A DNA stretch of 5,636 nt from positions 1-5,636 of the forward strand of contig DAOTVD010000297.1 of assembly GCA_034437075.1 (NCBI GenBank), read 5' to 3'. Positions 4,861 through 5,636 of this stretch are shown piece after piece (position 1 is the first letter of the stretch; each line of letters opens with the position of its first letter). The position numbers and the translations under genes were made by a program. Origin of the DNA: DAOTVD01 sp034437075. GTDB lineage: Bacteria > Chloroflexota > Anaerolineae > Aggregatilineales > J027. The notes under the pieces were generated by a model that did not search any database, was not told the DNA's origin, and saw only the letters and a program-made list of their open reading frames with translations.

Positions 4861-5636
4861 TCTGGCACGGTGATGGTTGTCAGATAGGCCCGGGGCCCGA
4901 TTTGTGTGCCATCGCTCAGTGTCGCCGGAATATCCCCGTTGCGCCCTGGGTCGTACATACCCAACAGCAGATCATACGCGCCGGGTGGCGTGGTGCAATC
5001 AATGGTCAGCATGCGCACATCCAGATAGGGCCGTTCGGGTTCCCATAGTAGTGTTTCCAGGTTGCCGATATTATCCACTGCCGAGGCGGCTATCTGCCCC
5101 TCGGCATTCACAAGCGCGGCGGACAGGAGGTAGTTGGCTGCGGGGGGGGCTTCTGCTATCCACCAGCTTTCGAGTTCGAAGGTCTGGCAAGGGCGCGGTG
5201 CATCGGTCAGATTGATGCGCCAAGCCTGTAAGCCGACCTCCTGAAAGGTGTAATTCAGCGCGAGGTCATCCGGCAATGGGCGGTAACGGCTCAGGCTAAA
5301 GCGCGCATCGCGATACTCGGGATGGCGAATCGGCACCGGCGAACCGGCATAACCGCGCGTGCTCAGGAACTGCGCGATGCTGGCGGCGTGATCGGCGGTT
5401 TCGGGCGTGGAAATATGCCACACCTCGCCTGGGGACGGCATGAATTGCGCGAAGATATCGCCTTCAAGGCCGCTGGGTTGGGTGACGACAAAAGACAGCG
5501 GGTTGGGGAAGTCGAAGCGAAAATCGTCGTCGGCATCCGGCGCAATATGTAGTACCTGTTCTTCTGATACACCCGCCAACAGCGTATCGCGAACATAGCT
5601 ATTCAGCCAGATTGACGGGCTATCGAGGATGACATA
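4857..5636 (-). CDS. C-terminal part of a GT39-type membrane glycosyltransferase-like protein (5' end outside window)
   Basis: The frame is open from the right window edge to TGA at 4859-4857 and shows the last 259 residues. A TTG at 5579 is not a credible start, because coding continues upstream (VILDSPSIWLNSYVRDTL). Counting from the edge, residues 1-118 have the alternating strand and helix character of the periplasmic domain that follows the membrane helices in dolichyl-phosphate-mannose-type (GT39/PMT) transferases. Examples are VWHISTPETADHAASIAQFL (72-91) and RGYAGSPVP (94-102) before RFSLSRY. Residues 120-259 look like a beta-sandwich: LNYTFQEVGLQAWRINL (127-143), CQTFELESWWIAE (150-162), and the characteristic TPPGAYDLLLGMYDPG (216-231) before the final strand LTTITV. 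I know this beta-sandwich tail from Chloroflexota membrane glycosyltransferases. The catalytic membrane half, with its acidic loop, is not in the window, so the enzyme call is inferred from the tail. The role would be transfer of sugar from a lipid carrier outside the membrane. It is followed by the coupled 54-residue ORF. Confidence 0.7.
   Translation of the reverse strand, partial: YVILDSPSIWLNSYVRDTLLAGVSEEQVLHIAPDADDDFRFDFPNPLSFVVTQPSGLEGDIFAQFMPSPGEVWHISTPETADHAASIAQFLSTRGYAGSPVPIRHPEYRDARFSLSRYRPLPDDLALNYTFQEVGLQAWRINLTDAPRPCQTFELESWWIAEAPPAANYLLSAALVNAEGQIAASAVDNIGNLETLLWEPERPYLDVRMLTIDCTTPPGAYDLLLGMYDPGRNGDIPATLSDGTQIGPRAYLTTITVPE

Noticed and set aside
5577..5579. TTG as start codon of the right-hand gene
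   Set aside because: The frame stays open to the window edge with sensible glycosyltransferase-like residues, so the gene is truncated by the window rather than starting here.

Overview
This window is ordinary chromosomal DNA of a GC-rich bacterium. A member of the Chloroflexota (Anaerolineae-like) is my best guess, but it is only an inference. It rests on two protein architectures I associate with that group: a nucleotide-translocase-like membrane domain fused to HEAT repeats and a cyclic-nucleotide-binding domain, and the soluble C-terminal domain of a GT39-type membrane glycosyltransferase. I see no rRNA, tRNA, CRISPR array, insertion sequence or phage gene.

Layout from left to right. (1) Bases 1-86 are a leader holding a weak -10-like box and a GGGG Shine-Dalgarno core inside a tiny hairpin. 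(2) A 116-residue protein of unknown function (87-437, +) follows. Its stop codon interlocks with that of the next gene in a shared TTAA. (3) The large gene (434-3772, -) fills 60 percent of the window. It encodes a 1112-residue protein with about 12 membrane helices, roughly 500 residues of HEAT-like helical repeats and an intact cNMP-binding domain. (4) A divergent intergenic region (3773-3955) carries a good sigma-70-type promoter for the large gene, with a perfect inverted repeat over its -35 box, and a strong ribosome binding site for the next gene. (5) A 118-residue acidic coiled-coil protein (3956-4312, +) ends in an intrinsic terminator. (6) Bases 4380-4695 hold what looks like a frameshifted small gene (4433-4607, +) and a 10-bp stem hairpin (4664-4687). 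(7) On the minus strand lies the 3' part of a glycosyltransferase-like gene entering from the right edge (4857-5636). It is followed, with a 4-base GTGA overlap, by a 54-residue protein that looks like a minimal winged helix (4696-4860).

The large protein is the most interesting item. It joins a carrier-like membrane domain to a cytosolic scaffold and a nucleotide sensor in one chain, which suggests a transporter or membrane signalling protein controlled by a cyclic nucleotide or related ligand. The architecture is not new to me, but its function is, as far as I know, unsettled. The glycosyltransferase and the small winged-helix ORF look like a translationally coupled pair. Nothing in the sequence ties the remaining genes into one pathway.
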